A DNA stretch of 64,000 nucleotides, taken from the NCBI GenBank assembly GCA_030432295.1, contig JAUIHI010000021.1:57753-121752 (forward strand). The letters are read 5' to 3'. Position numbers and translations under genes: made by a program. Each line of letters starts with the position of its first letter. Position 1 is the stretch's first letter. This DNA is from Anaerolineae bacterium (GTDB lineage Bacteria; Chloroflexota; Anaerolineae; Caldilineales; Caldilineaceae). The notes beneath the pieces were generated by a model. It made no database searches. It saw only the letters and a program-made list of their open reading frames with translations, and was not told the DNA's origin. This document shows, in pieces, positions 1-9,389 of this stretch.

Positions 1-1
1 G

Positions 2-2953
2 GCCTGGCTGCTCCTGCATGCAGACGCGCCCCAATCCCGCCAGCATCTGTCCTTCCTCTTCTGGCCCGATTCGCCCGAATCCCAGGCCCGCACAAACCTG
101 CGCAATCTGCTCCACACCCTGCGCCAGAGTCTGCCCGAAGCGGCGCGTTTTCTGGCTGCATCCAATCTGACCCTTCAGTGGCAGGGCGACGGTGTCTGTT
201 TGGATGTGGACGAATTCCGCCGCCACTGCGCGGCGGCGGAAGATGCACAGAAAGCCGGTGATCTCCCGGCAGCCCGCTCGGCTTGGGAGCAGGCCGTTGC
301 CACCTATCGGGGCGAACTCCTGCCCGGCAACTACGACGACTGGATTATTCCCGTGCGCGAGGGGCTGCGGGACGAGTACGACCGGGCGCTGGAACGGCTG
401 ATTCTGCTCCTGGAGCAGGTGGGTGAAGTGCGCGAGGCCCTGCGCTATAGCCAGCAGCGACTGCTGCAAGACCCCCTGAACGAGGCGGCTTACGTGGCCC
501 AGATGCGTCTCTATGCCGCGCTGGGCGACCGGGCCGGGATTCGTCGGGTCTATGAACAGTGCGCCGCGCTCCTGCACCGGGAACTGGACGTGGAACCCGC
601 CCCCAGCACCCAGAGCGCCTACGCCGACTTTCTGCGCGCCGCGCCCGAATCCGTCCCTCCCCAGCCCCGGCCCATCACACCTTCCCCCGGCGAAGCGGAG
701 CCGCCCCCACCCTCGCGCCGGGCCGCGGGTCTGCCCGTCTATCCTATGGCGTTTGTGGGCCGGGAGAAGGAGCAGGCCGAACTGGCCCAACTGTTGGCCG
801 ATCCCAACTGTCGGCTGGCGACGATTGTGGGGCCGGGGGGTATGGGCAAGACCCGTCTGGCCACCCAGACGGCCCGGGGGCACGCTTCTGTTTTCCAGGA
901 CGGGGTCGTCTTTGTGGGGCTGTCCGGTGTGACCGACCCGACTCTGCTGGGCACGGCCATCGCCGAAAATCTGGCCGACTTTCGACCCGGCGCGGGCAGA
1001 CGGGAGGAGCAACTTCTCGATTTTCTGGCCCAGCGGGAGTTGCTGCTGGTGCTGGACAATTTCGAGCAGTTGGTGGAGGGAGCCGACTTTCTCAGTCGGA
1101 TTCTGCAAGCCGCCCCCCAGGTCAAACTGCTGGTGACCAGCCGGGTGCGTCTGCAACTGGCCGAAGAGTGGGTCTACGATCTGAACCGGCTGCCCCTGCC
1201 CCCGAACGACGACGCGGGCTGGGCGGATAACAGCGCGACCCAACTCTTTGTGCAGAGCGCGCGGCGGGTGCGGGCCGGTTTTGCGCCGAACAGTGCCGAA
1301 CGGCAGGCCATCAGCCACATCTGCGCGCTGGTCGAGGGGCTGCCCCTGGCCCTCGTCCTGGCTGGCGCGTGGGTGCGGATGCTCTCGCCCACAGAAATCG
1401 CCCAGGAGATCGAGCGCAACCTGGCCTTTTTGGAGAGCGATCAGCGCAATGCACCGGAACGTCACCGCAGCTTGACGACTGTCTTTGAACACTCCTGGCA
1501 ACTGCTGGCCGAGGAGGAGCGGGCTGTTCTGCGCCGGTTGGCCGTCTTTCGCCGGGGAGCGGATCGCCGGGCCGCGGAGTCTGTGGCCGGGGCCACCCTG
1601 ACAACGCTCGCCACACTGGTGGACAATTCTCTCCTGCGCCGGGACGAGAACGGGCGCTACAGCCTGCACGAGGTGATCCGCCAGTTTTCCCTGCAAAAGT
1701 TGGAAGCCGCCGGGGAAGCGGCCCTCGTGCGGGATCGCCATCTGGCCTGGTTTGCGGATCGGGCCGAGGCGTTGGATGCTGAGCTTTTTCGGCAGCCCGA
1801 GGGCGAAAATGTGGTGCATTTTGCTGCGGATCTGCACAATCTGCGCGCGGCCCTGAGTTGGGCCTACTTCCGGGCGGACCAGCCACCGCTTGTGGAAAGT
1901 CTGCAATCGCCAACTCTGGACGAGAGCCTGCATTTGGGGGTCGTCCTGACCGCCGCGCTTGGCCGCTTCTGGTATATGCGCTCAAACTTTCAGGAAGGCT
2001 ATAGTTGGCTGCGTCGGGCCTTGCGGCTGCTGGATACCAACCCAACCCGCCCGGTGGCTCCCCACCTGCGGGCGCGGGTACTCTTTGGGGTCGGCGATCT
2101 GTTGGGTGCGATTGGCGATCTGAAGCACAGCCTGCCCCTCCTCCTGCAAAGCGTGGATATGCTGCGCCAGAGCGGGGATCAGTTGCGGTTGATCCACGCC
2201 CTGCATCGCACAACAGAGGTTGGCTCCAGCCGCCCCCGGGCTGAAGTGGAAGGCTGGCTGGCCGAGAGCCTGGCTCTTACCCGCGGCCTGGACAACACCT
2301 GGCTGCTGGGGCGCACGCTATTTCAGCTTTCTATGGCCGCCCAAACCTGGGGAGAGATTGAACGGGCGGTGGCTTTTGGTCAGGAAGCGTTGCCCATTCT
2401 GCGCAGTCAGAAAGCCATCGGTTCAGTGATTGCCCAACTGAACATTCTGGCCCAGCTTGCCATCGCCCAGGGCGACGCGCCCCAGGCCATCGATCTGCTG
2501 GAAGAGGCTCTGGGACTCAGCCGGACGAGGGTGGCCAGTCTGGGCAGCCAGGCGTGGACTGTGCGCAACCTGGGCTTTGCCTACCAGTCGGCAGGGGATT
2601 TTGAGAAAGCGATGGCCTGTTATGGGGAGAGTCTGGAGATGCGCCAGCGGCTGGGTCAACTGCCCGGTGTGGCCTGGTCGCTTGAAGGGTTGGGAGAGAT
2701 CGCGCTCTTGCAGGGCGAGGCCGGACGGGCTGTGCGCCTGTGGGCAGCCGCGTCCCGTCTGCGCCGGGAGAGCCACGACCAGTTGACCGATTTGGAAGAG
2801 GCACGCTTTCGCAAATGGAATGAGAAGGCACTGGTCGAGTTGGGTGAAGAAGAGCACAAACAGGCGTGGGCCGCAGGGGATTCTCTGACATTGGAGCAGG
2901 CTGTGGCCGATGCCCAAGGGCAGCGAAGTGGGCGGAAGCTCTCGGTTTTGTGA
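2..2953 (+). CDS. BTAD / NB-ARC ATPase / TPR transcriptional regulator (5' partial)
   Basis: SARP/AfsR-like regulator, cut by the left window edge. The frame is open from base 2 and already encodes the family sequence FLFWPDSPESQARTNLRNLL, so a TTG at 200 is not the true start. About 983 residues are visible. A bacterial transcriptional activation domain occupies roughly residues 60-215, followed by a Pro-rich linker. The NB-ARC ATPase follows, with P-loop GPGGMGKT (Lys about residue 283) and Walker-B-like LLLVLDNFEQL. The rest is helical TPR-like sequence, for example ARVLFGVGDLLGAIGD. The winged-helix DNA-binding domain expected upstream lies outside the window. Such proteins are ATP-dependent activators; the target is unknown. 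It ends 42 bases before the next gene and may be co-transcribed with it. Confidence 0.9.
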   Translation, partial: AWLLLHADAPQSRQHLSFLFWPDSPESQARTNLRNLLHTLRQSLPEAARFLAASNLTLQWQGDGVCLDVDEFRRHCAAAEDAQKAGDLPAARSAWEQAVATYRGELLPGNYDDWIIPVREGLRDEYDRALERLILLLEQVGEVREALRYSQQRLLQDPLNEAAYVAQMRLYAALGDRAGIRRVYEQCAALLHRELDVEPAPSTQSAYADFLRAAPESVPPQPRPITPSPGEAEPPPPSRRAAGLPVYPMAFVGREKEQAELAQLLADPNCRLATIVGPGGMGKTRLATQTARGHASVFQDGVVFVGLSGVTDPTLLGTAIAENLADFRPGAGRREEQLLDFLAQRELLLVLDNFEQLVEGADFLSRILQAAPQVKLLVTSRVRLQLAEEWVYDLNRLPLPPNDDAGWADNSATQLFVQSARRVRAGFAPNSAERQAISHICALVEGLPLALVLAGAWVRMLSPTEIAQEIERNLAFLESDQRNAPERHRSLTTVFEHSWQLLAEEERAVLRRLAVFRRGADRRAAESVAGATLTTLATLVDNSLLRRDENGRYSLHEVIRQFSLQKLEAAGEAALVRDRHLAWFADRAEALDAELFRQPEGENVVHFAADLHNLRAALSWAYFRADQPPLVESLQSPTLDESLHLGVVLTAALGRFWYMRSNFQEGYSWLRRALRLLDTNPTRPVAPHLRARVLFGVGDLLGAIGDLKHSLPLLLQSVDMLRQSGDQLRLIHALHRTTEVGSSRPRAEVEGWLAESLALTRGLDNTWLLGRTLFQLSMAAQTWGEIERAVAFGQEALPILRSQKAIGSVIAQLNILAQLAIAQGDAPQAIDLLEEALGLSRTRVASLGSQAWTVRNLGFAYQSAGDFEKAMACYGESLEMRQRLGQLPGVAWSLEGLGEIALLQGEAGRAVRLWAAASRLRRESHDQLTDLEEARFRKWNEKALVELGEEEHKQAWAAGDSLTLEQAVADAQGQRSGRKLSVL

Positions 2954-2995
2954 TAGAATGAATGGACTGTCGGGGCAGATGAAAGGAGCATCCCA

Positions 2996-4111
2996 ATGAG
3001 TGAATTCCAATACTACGAATGGCAGACTATCGACCGTCGCCTGACGCCCCAAGAGCAGCGGGAAGTAGACAAACTTTCCAGCCACATCGACGTAACCGCC
3101 ACCTACGCCCAGGTGGACTACAGTTGGGGCGACTTCAAGCACGACCCAAAGAAAGTGCTGGCCGACTATTTCGACGCCTTTTTCTACCAAGCCAATTGGG
3201 GCAGCAAACAGTTGGTGTTTCGCTTCCCCGCCCGTCTGCTGGACGCCAGCGCGGTTGAGGCTTACTGTCTGGACGACTATATTTCGCTGGAACGAATGGG
3301 CGAATACTACATTCTGGACATCGAATTCAATGACGAAGATGGCCTGGATTGGATCGAACCTGGCGGTGGATTGAGCGGGCTGTTGCCCCTGCGCAACGCC
3401 ATTTTGCAGGGCGATTACCGGGCACTCTATCTGGCCTGGCTGCACGGGACCAGCCTGCAATTCGAATGGGAGCCGGATGAGGAGTTGATGGAGCCACCCT
3501 TGCCGCCGGGTCTGGACAAGCTGGATGCAGCGCTGAGCAACTTCGTCAATTTCTTTGAGATCGACGAACATCTGATCCAGGCCGCAGCCAAAGGTGGGCC
3601 ATCGATGCCCGCAATACCCACCCCGCAACAATTGGGCAAAGCCATCGGTCAATTGCCCCGGGCCGAATGCGACGACTTTCTCCTGCGTCTGCTGCAAGGC
3701 GAAGCGCTGGTGCAGATGGATTTGCAGCGGCGGCTGGAAGCATTGCTCGGTGGTGCGCGTTCTGGTGACTCTCCAACCCGTCGGAGATTCAGTGAACTGT
3801 TGGAGGCCCGAGACGCGGCAGAAAAAGCTGAGAAGCAGCGCCGCGCCGCGCTTGCCGCCGAGCGGAAGCGGCAACGGTTGGAGGCATTGGACGGTCAGCA
3901 GGACGCCAAATGGACAGAAGCGCTCCAGTTGATCGAAGCAGGCAAAGCCAAAGCCTACGACGAAGCTGTGGCGATTTTGCGCGATCTGGGCGATCTGGCC
4001 GAATACCAGAACCGGACCGCCAGCTTCCAGTCGCAGATACAAAAAGTACAGGAACAGTACAGCCGTCGCTCTGCTCTGCTCGATCGTCTGCGTCGGGCCG
4101 GGCTGGGATAA
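2996..4111 (+). CDS. Conserved hypothetical protein with C-terminal coiled coil
   Basis: This 371-residue protein starts at ATG 2996 behind a clear AAAGGAG site. The N-terminal half is rich in aromatic and acidic residues (SWGDFKHDPKKVL, YFDAFFYQANWGSKQL, FNDEDGLDWIE). The last 110 residues are a charged Lys/Arg/Ala/Glu helix likely to form a coiled coil (EKAEKQRRAALAAERKRQRL). There is no signal peptide or membrane segment. It resembles uncharacterised proteins often found beside SWIM zinc-finger genes, but that is recollection and no SWIM gene is here. The cupin gene starts 13 bases downstream, which suggests an operon. Function unknown. Confidence 0.75.
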   Translation: MSEFQYYEWQTIDRRLTPQEQREVDKLSSHIDVTATYAQVDYSWGDFKHDPKKVLADYFDAFFYQANWGSKQLVFRFPARLLDASAVEAYCLDDYISLERMGEYYILDIEFNDEDGLDWIEPGGGLSGLLPLRNAILQGDYRALYLAWLHGTSLQFEWEPDEELMEPPLPPGLDKLDAALSNFVNFFEIDEHLIQAAAKGGPSMPAIPTPQQLGKAIGQLPRAECDDFLLRLLQGEALVQMDLQRRLEALLGGARSGDSPTRRRFSELLEARDAAEKAEKQRRAALAAERKRQRLEALDGQQDAKWTEALQLIEAGKAKAYDEAVAILRDLGDLAEYQNRTASFQSQIQKVQEQYSRRSALLDRLRRAGLG

Positions 4112-4124
4112 AAGGAGTGAACCA

Positions 4125-4442
4125 ATGCAAGCTTTTCCTCTGAACGATCTGCTGACTGCCCGATCCACATCGGGCAAACTTTACCACGAATTTCTGCGTG
4201 TCCCCGCTATGAGTGCGGGCATCTACGAACTGGCCGCGGGCGCGACGGACCCGCAAAATCCCCACGCCCAGGACGAAGTTTATTACGTCATTGCTGGGCG
4301 CGCTCACATCCGCGTGGGCGACGAGGAGCGCCCGGTCCAGCCCGGCGACACGATTTACGTGGCCGCACAGGTCCCCCACAAATTTCACACCATCACCGAA
4401 GACCTGACCCTTCTCGTCTTCTTCGCGCCGGCAGAAGGATGA
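4125..4442 (+). CDS. Small cupin-domain protein
   Basis: A 105-residue single-domain cupin with ATG after a good AAAGGAG site. Cupin motif 1 is PHAQDEVYYVIAGRAHIRVG, where His and Glu are the usual metal ligands. Motif 2 is VQPGDTIYVAAQVPHKFH, which holds the third His. The size and motif spacing match stand-alone cupins of the sugar-isomerase/dioxygenase fold, which bind Fe, Mn or Zn; the substrate cannot be read from sequence. It is probably translated with the preceding gene (13-base gap). The following 78 bases carry no strong terminator. Confidence 0.85.
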   Translation: MQAFPLNDLLTARSTSGKLYHEFLRVPAMSAGIYELAAGATDPQNPHAQDEVYYVIAGRAHIRVGDEERPVQPGDTIYVAAQVPHKFHTITEDLTLLVFFAPAEG

Positions 4443-4520
4443 CAAAATGACAGGATAAATGTCGTTGACACCGGACACTCGACACCTGTAACTTTCCACC
4501 TACCACTTTGGAGTCCCCTC

Positions 4521-5435
4521 TTGACCAAATACGCCTATTTCCACAACGCAATTGTCCCCATCGAACAGGCCAAAATCTCGGTGATGACCCAGACCTTCAA
4601 CTACGGCACGGGCTGCTTTGGCGGCATCCGGGGCTATTGGAATGAGGAACGGGAGACCCTCTACGTCTTTCGCATCCGGGAACACTTCATCCGCTTTCTC
4701 AACAGCGCCAAGATGTTGCTGATGAAGTTGGACTACACGCCGGACGATCTGGCCACGATTACCGTCGATCTGCTCAAGGCCGAGGGCTGGCGACAGAACT
4801 GCTACGTCCGCCCCGTGGCCTACAATGGGGACGAGACAATCGCCGTGCGTCTCCACGACCTCCACGCCGCGGTGACGATTTTCACCATTCCCCTGGAAAA
4901 CTTCCTACCCACCGAAGGGCTGCGGGTGGCGACCAGCAGTTGGCGACGCGTGGACGACACAGCCATTCCCGCCCGGGGCAAAATCATCGGCAGCTATGCC
5001 AACAGCGCACTGATTAAAAGCGAGGCCCAACTCAACGGCTTCAACGATGCGATTGTGCTGAACCAGGACGGCCACGTGGCCGAAGGCAGCGCGGCCAACT
5101 TCGCCATCATTCGGGACGGCGTGCTGATCACTTCGCCCATCGAAAGCAACATTTTGGAAGGCATCACCCGCCGCTCAATCCTGCATCTGGTTGAGGCTGA
5201 GATGGGCCTGCGGGTGATCGAACGGCCCATCGACCGCAGCGAAGTCTATCTGGCCGACGAAGCCTTCTTCTGCGGCACTGGCGCACAGGTAGCCCCGATT
5301 GTCTCTGTCGATCACCGGGCGATTGGCAACGGCGCGGTCGGGCCACTGGTCAAGGAATTGCAGTCGCTCTTTTTTGGCATTGTGCGCGGGCAAAACGAGA
5401 AATATATGGACTGGCTGACGCCGGTGAAGAATTGA
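4521..5435 (+). CDS. ilvE: Branched-chain amino acid aminotransferase (class IV)
   Basis: PLP enzyme transaminating Leu, Ile and Val with 2-oxoglutarate. It is 304 residues, the usual IlvE length. The fold-IV signature NYGTGCFGGIRGYW lies near residues 27-40. Aligning ARGKIIGSYANSALIKSEAQ with E. coli IlvE puts the Schiff-base lysine at K154, and E188 in HVAEGSAANF contacts the PLP ring nitrogen. LEGITRRSILHL and FFCGTGAQVAPI complete the family motifs. The start is TTG at 4521 behind TTGGAG; no ATG fits better. A D-amino-acid aminotransferase or aminodeoxychorismate lyase is possible but less likely. The stop codon touches a long perfect palindrome. Confidence 0.93.
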   Translation: MTKYAYFHNAIVPIEQAKISVMTQTFNYGTGCFGGIRGYWNEERETLYVFRIREHFIRFLNSAKMLLMKLDYTPDDLATITVDLLKAEGWRQNCYVRPVAYNGDETIAVRLHDLHAAVTIFTIPLENFLPTEGLRVATSSWRRVDDTAIPARGKIIGSYANSALIKSEAQLNGFNDAIVLNQDGHVAEGSAANFAIIRDGVLITSPIESNILEGITRRSILHLVEAEMGLRVIERPIDRSEVYLADEAFFCGTGAQVAPIVSVDHRAIGNGAVGPLVKELQSLFFGIVRGQNEKYMDWLTPVKN

Positions 5436-5492
5436 TGATGGGATGCTGAGGTGATGGGGAACGCACGCCATCACCTCAGCATCCCATCATCC
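5435..5492. repeat. Perfect 24-bp inverted repeat after ilvE
   Basis: The left arm at 5435-5458 (GATGATGGGATGCTGAGG and on) pairs perfectly with 5469-5492 around a 10-base loop. There is no T-tract on either side, so it is not a classical intrinsic terminator. It begins at the last base of the ilvE stop codon and fits the phrase-type palindromes seen elsewhere in the window. Confidence 0.85.
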
Positions 5493-5531
5493 CACTTCGT
5501 TAATTGCTTCCCTAGAAAGGAAAATCACCCT

Positions 5532-6668
5532 ATGGCATCCCCTATTGTCGCCCACGGACTCGAAGGCGTCATCGCAGGCAGCACACGCTTGAGCCGGGTC
5601 AACGGGCAAGCCGGCGAATTGATTATTGCCGGTTATCCGTTGGAAGAGATCGCGGCCAACGCATCCTTCGAGGAGACGACCTTCCTGCTTTGGAATGATC
5701 GGCTACCCAACGCCGCGGAATTGGCTGACTTTCAAAAGCTACTGGTCTCTCTGCGCGCTCTGCCCGACGCAACCCTCGATCTGTTGGCTGCCGTGGCCGC
5801 GGAGAAGACGCCCCCAATGGACGCCCTGCGCATGGCCGCGGGCACACTCTCGTTGGGCAGCGTGGAAGGTGACACAAACGAAGCGGCCGCGCTGGTGGCC
5901 CGCTTCCCGACGGTTGTGGCGGCCTATTGGCGGCTACTCCACGGTGCGCAACCCGTAGCCCCGGACCCGGCCCTGGGCCACGCGGCCAACTATCTCTATA
6001 TGCTCAACGGTGAACGCCCGACCGCGGCCCAGGCCAGGGGTGTGGAAACCTATCTGAACACAGTCATCGATCACAGCTTCAACGCATCCACTTTCACGGC
6101 CCGAGTGATCACCTCCACCGCTTCCGATCTGGTCTCGGCCATCACCGGCGCAGTGGGCGCGCTGAAGGGTCCCCTGCACGGGGGCGCGCCCGGACCCGCA
6201 CTGGATATGGTTTTTGAGATCGGTCAGGCGGATCAGGCCGAGAGCTATCTGCGGGCTAAGTTGGAACGGGGCGAGCGGCTGATGGGCTTCGGCCATCGGG
6301 TCTATAAAGTGCGGGACCCGCGTGCCGATGTGCTTTCGGCGGCGGCGGAGAAGATGTATCGGGCCGGTGGGGATATGCAGTTGTACGATTTGGCTCGCTC
6401 AGTGGAGGAGACCGCCGTGGCGCTGCTGGAGGAGTACAAACCGGGGCGCAATTTACAGACGAATGTGGAGTTCTACACTGCGCTTCTGTTGCACGGCCTG
6501 GGGTTGGAGACGGCCCTCTTCACGCCCACTTTTGCTGTGGGCCGGGTGGCCGGGTGGACCGCCCACTGTCTGGAGCAGCGGGCCGAGGGACGGCTCATTC
6601 GCCCGGGTTCGGACTATCACGGCGGGTTGGGGAGAGAGTGGGTAGCGGTTGGCGAGAGGGCTGGCTAA
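5532..6668 (+). CDS. gltA: Citrate synthase (possibly 2-methylcitrate synthase)
   Basis: Condenses acetyl-CoA with oxaloacetate at the entry to the TCA cycle. It is 378 residues, typical of short bacterial citrate synthases. I start it at ATG 5532, 12 bases after AGAAAGG; longer starts would translate the upstream palindrome. Both catalytic histidines are visible, in KGPLHGGAPGPALDM and MGFGHRVYKVRDPRAD. The third catalytic residue is normally Asp in NVDFY; here the motif is NVEFY, with Glu at that place. I believe Glu occurs in some citrate/methylcitrate synthases but cannot confirm the subfamily. Its TAA overlaps the next ATG, indicating translational coupling. Confidence 0.9.
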   Translation: MASPIVAHGLEGVIAGSTRLSRVNGQAGELIIAGYPLEEIAANASFEETTFLLWNDRLPNAAELADFQKLLVSLRALPDATLDLLAAVAAEKTPPMDALRMAAGTLSLGSVEGDTNEAAALVARFPTVVAAYWRLLHGAQPVAPDPALGHAANYLYMLNGERPTAAQARGVETYLNTVIDHSFNASTFTARVITSTASDLVSAITGAVGALKGPLHGGAPGPALDMVFEIGQADQAESYLRAKLERGERLMGFGHRVYKVRDPRADVLSAAAEKMYRAGGDMQLYDLARSVEETAVALLEEYKPGRNLQTNVEFYTALLLHGLGLETALFTPTFAVGRVAGWTAHCLEQRAEGRLIRPGSDYHGGLGREWVAVGERAG

Positions 6669-7627
6669 TGAAAAATCTACCCAAACTCTACGGACCCTAC
6701 GGCAGCGCGGCCATCGCCTATGCCGAGCAGTTTCCGGCCTATGGCGTCAACGCGGCCTGGTTTCATATGTTCGATGCGGATGCTTTCGAGGCCTGTGCCC
6801 AGGCTGGCATCGCGGCTTGTGTGGAGTTCAAAGTCTTCCGCGCCGACTTTGCCCAGCACCCGGACCTGATACCGATTGGTATGGATGGGAAACCCATCCG
6901 CTATGGCCGGCTGGTGCAGGGCGTCTGTCTGTCGAAAAAGTGGTTTTTGGACTATACGGAGGAGAATCTATTGGCCGGGGTGCGGGCCTTCCAGCCCACA
7001 GGCATCTGGCTGGACTATCTGACCGGCGCGGGCTGGTTCGAGGAGCCGGAGCCAGATTTGCAGGAGCACTGTTTCTGCCCCGACTGCATCGCTGACTTCT
7101 GCAATGCCACCGGCATCGACGCCACGACACCTGCCGAAATTCTCGCCAATTACCAAAGCGCCTGGACCCGTTACAAATGTGAACGGGTGGCCGCTTTCGG
7201 CGCGCACTACGCGGGAATCATCCGCAGCCATCTGCCTGGATGCGTCATCGGCGCGTATATGTGCCCGTGGACACCCGCCGAGTTCGACGGTGCCCTCACC
7301 CGCATCTTCGCCCAGGACTACGCGCTCTTAGCCCCGTCCATCGATATTTTCACGCCGCTGATTTATGTAAAAAAGAGCGGGCGCAGCGCGGCCTGGGCGC
7401 GGGAAGTGCTGGAAGCCGCGCCCGGCTACATTCCTGCGGATCGACCGGTGCAACTGATTCTCGACGCGCTGGATTTTCCCGGTAGCCTGCACGAGACAGT
7501 CGCTTCCACCACGCCCAGCCACGGCTTGCAAATGTTCTCCGGTGCGGACATCTTCCGCGACCCGGCCAAAGCTGCCATCTTCGCCGCAGCCCTGGAAGAG
7601 ATGCAGAGAGCAAACAGTGAGGGCTGA
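6668..7627 (+). CDS. Hypothetical TIM-barrel / glycoside-hydrolase-like protein
   Basis: A 319-residue protein whose ATG (6668) overlaps the citrate synthase stop as TAATG. The sequence alternates beta and alpha in a barrel-like way: NAAWFHMFDADAFEACAQAG, GIWLDYLTG, IGAYMCPWTP, IDIFTPLIYVKK. A cysteine cluster HCFCPDCIADFC near residue 135 recalls the CxxC segment of uncharacterised proteins related to GH10/GHL families. There is no signal peptide, so it is probably cytoplasmic. I cannot name a substrate, and an isomerase or other barrel enzyme is possible. Coupling to citrate synthase is clear, but its metabolic meaning is not. Confidence 0.65.
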   Translation: MKNLPKLYGPYGSAAIAYAEQFPAYGVNAAWFHMFDADAFEACAQAGIAACVEFKVFRADFAQHPDLIPIGMDGKPIRYGRLVQGVCLSKKWFLDYTEENLLAGVRAFQPTGIWLDYLTGAGWFEEPEPDLQEHCFCPDCIADFCNATGIDATTPAEILANYQSAWTRYKCERVAAFGAHYAGIIRSHLPGCVIGAYMCPWTPAEFDGALTRIFAQDYALLAPSIDIFTPLIYVKKSGRSAAWAREVLEAAPGYIPADRPVQLILDALDFPGSLHETVASTTPSHGLQMFSGADIFRDPAKAAIFAAALEEMQRANSEG

Positions 7628-7679
7628 TTGATTGCCACCCAACCCGGCGTTCGGCCCTGGAAATCCACGCATCTGCGCC

Positions 7680-9389
7680 CTACTCCCACAGGCCGTCCAC
7701 CACATAGATTACCCCATTGGTCGCCTCAATCGGCCCTGCGATCACCGGCACACCGTTGACTGTAAATCCCTCCGCGCCATCCGGTTCCAGTCGGAGCAGA
7801 CCGTTGGTGAGGGTCGCTACATTTTTGGCCCGTGTCACCCACTCCGGGCTGAGACGGCCACTGACCACATATTTCGACAACAGCCCCAAAGCCCGGTCCG
7901 GCTCGATGAGCAGTTCATCCTGGGTTTCGTAAGGCAAGTCATCAAAGGCCTGGTTGGTGAAGGCAAAAAGGGTAAAAGAGCCAGAGCCGGCCAACGTCTC
8001 GGCCAGGGGTGTCTGCCGCAGCAGGTCCCGAAAGGCCTGGAGCCTGCTCTCGCCCGCGGCCACGTCCAGCAGATTGTCAGAGACAGGTGGGCCGCTGGCT
8101 GGCACTCCGCTGGCTGGAGCGTCACTGGCGGGCGGGCGGGATGTCTGGCTGGCAGGGCTGGATGAGGGGATAACAGGCGCAGGAAGCCCAGTGATCGGCG
8201 GCAAAATCAGCCGTTGACCGCTGACCAGTCGATTGCAATTGAAGAGGCCATTGGCCGCACAGATCGCCGCATAATAGCCCCGATTTCCATAGACGGCCTG
8301 GGCAATCGTGCCCAGTGTGTCGCCGGGTCGGACGGTCCACAGGGTGCTGCCCTGGCCTGGAAGCCAGCGGGGTTGGCTCGGCACAGCCTGGGCCTGCTGC
8401 CCTTCGTCCACCAACACACTGTTCTGCACAGTCAGCCGATAGCCAACGGAGAGCGCGTGTACGTGCTGGTTGACGACGAGCATATAGCGTTCCAGAGGCT
8501 TCTCAATGCGTGTCACCCAGACCGGCACGTCGTCCCGATAGATCATCTCGCCTGCGGCCCGGTTCGGCTCGAACTCCGGGCGTGCGCCGCTGATCTCCTG
8601 GGTGCGGAATTGCTCCTCATCGAAAACCCAAAAGTTGAAGCTGTCCAGCAGGAGAATCTGCTCCGCGGGATCGTAGACCATTTCGATGATTACAGGCAGG
8701 TTTGTGTCCACCACTTCCAGGGTGAAGAAGTCCTGGGCGTAGCGGGCGTCCAGCAGGCCGCGCACAGTCGAAGCGCGCAGGGGAGGCAGGGGCGTGGGTG
8801 TGGGGCGCGGAATCGGTGTGGGGCCAGGCACAATCAGCAGCGGATACACTTCGCTGTCCGCACCGCTGGCCGGGCCGGGCGCGCTGCCGCCAATCACCTG
8901 TCCGCCGCTGTCGCTGAAGCCACCGTTGGCAGCTTGCAATGTATAGCCCATGGGCACAATCGAATCGTTGTAGACTATCACATAAAACGTGTCGGAGATG
9001 GGTGCGCCGATAGTAGCCTGCAAGCGTCGCCCTTCGCCGGGCAGCCGGTCCCCCGCGGCTATACTCACCGCGCCGGGAAGTTCGCCGTTGCGGTAGCGGT
9101 CGTAGCCGATCTGGTCAAAGACAAAGAAGCCGGAATTGTCGTCCAGTTCCCAGCGGCCCTGGGGTGAGTATTCGAGTAAAATGACTATTGGCTTGGCCGG
9201 GTCCCAGGCGGAGAGGGTAAGGGTGTGGCGGGCATAGGGGCGGTTGAGCGAGCCGCGCACCAGCGCTTCGCCGGTCACGGGGGATTGGGCCAGCAGGTTA
9301 GACGGAAATAAGCAGAACAGGGCGGCAAACAACCCAAGCAGGTATACGCTTAATCGACAGGAAGTTCTTCCGATGGGCGGAGTGTTCAT
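7680..9389 (-). CDS. Secreted LysM-fasciclin protein, paralogue 1
   Basis: A 569-residue exported protein. The signal peptide (LSVYLLGLFAALFCLFPS) ends near AQS at about residue 35. Two copies of an unnamed module of about 110 residues follow (roughly 38-155 and 205-330; motifs SGFFVFDQIGYDRY, VIVYNDSIVPMGYTL, FNFWVFDEEQF), separated by a Pro/Thr linker. One LysM domain (WTVRPGDTLGTIAQAVYG, about 342-392) should bind glycan or peptidoglycan. A C-terminal FAS1 domain (about 445-569; GSFTLFAFTNQAFDDL, TNGVIYVVDGLW) suggests adhesion. Its start codon overlaps the stop of the upstream MFS gene by 4 bases. Two paralogues lie at 10729-12270 and 14990-16876. Confidence 0.88.
   Translation of the reverse strand: MNTPPIGRTSCRLSVYLLGLFAALFCLFPSNLLAQSPVTGEALVRGSLNRPYARHTLTLSAWDPAKPIVILLEYSPQGRWELDDNSGFFVFDQIGYDRYRNGELPGAVSIAAGDRLPGEGRRLQATIGAPISDTFYVIVYNDSIVPMGYTLQAANGGFSDSGGQVIGGSAPGPASGADSEVYPLLIVPGPTPIPRPTPTPLPPLRASTVRGLLDARYAQDFFTLEVVDTNLPVIIEMVYDPAEQILLLDSFNFWVFDEEQFRTQEISGARPEFEPNRAAGEMIYRDDVPVWVTRIEKPLERYMLVVNQHVHALSVGYRLTVQNSVLVDEGQQAQAVPSQPRWLPGQGSTLWTVRPGDTLGTIAQAVYGNRGYYAAICAANGLFNCNRLVSGQRLILPPITGLPAPVIPSSSPASQTSRPPASDAPASGVPASGPPVSDNLLDVAAGESRLQAFRDLLRQTPLAETLAGSGSFTLFAFTNQAFDDLPYETQDELLIEPDRALGLLSKYVVSGRLSPEWVTRAKNVATLTNGLLRLEPDGAEGFTVNGVPVIAGPIEATNGVIYVVDGLWE

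Noticed and set aside
2423..4177. A 584-codon open frame on the minus strand
   Set aside because: It covers the end of the BTAD gene, the conserved protein with its own ribosome site and the cupin start, all on plus. No domain is visible in its translation.
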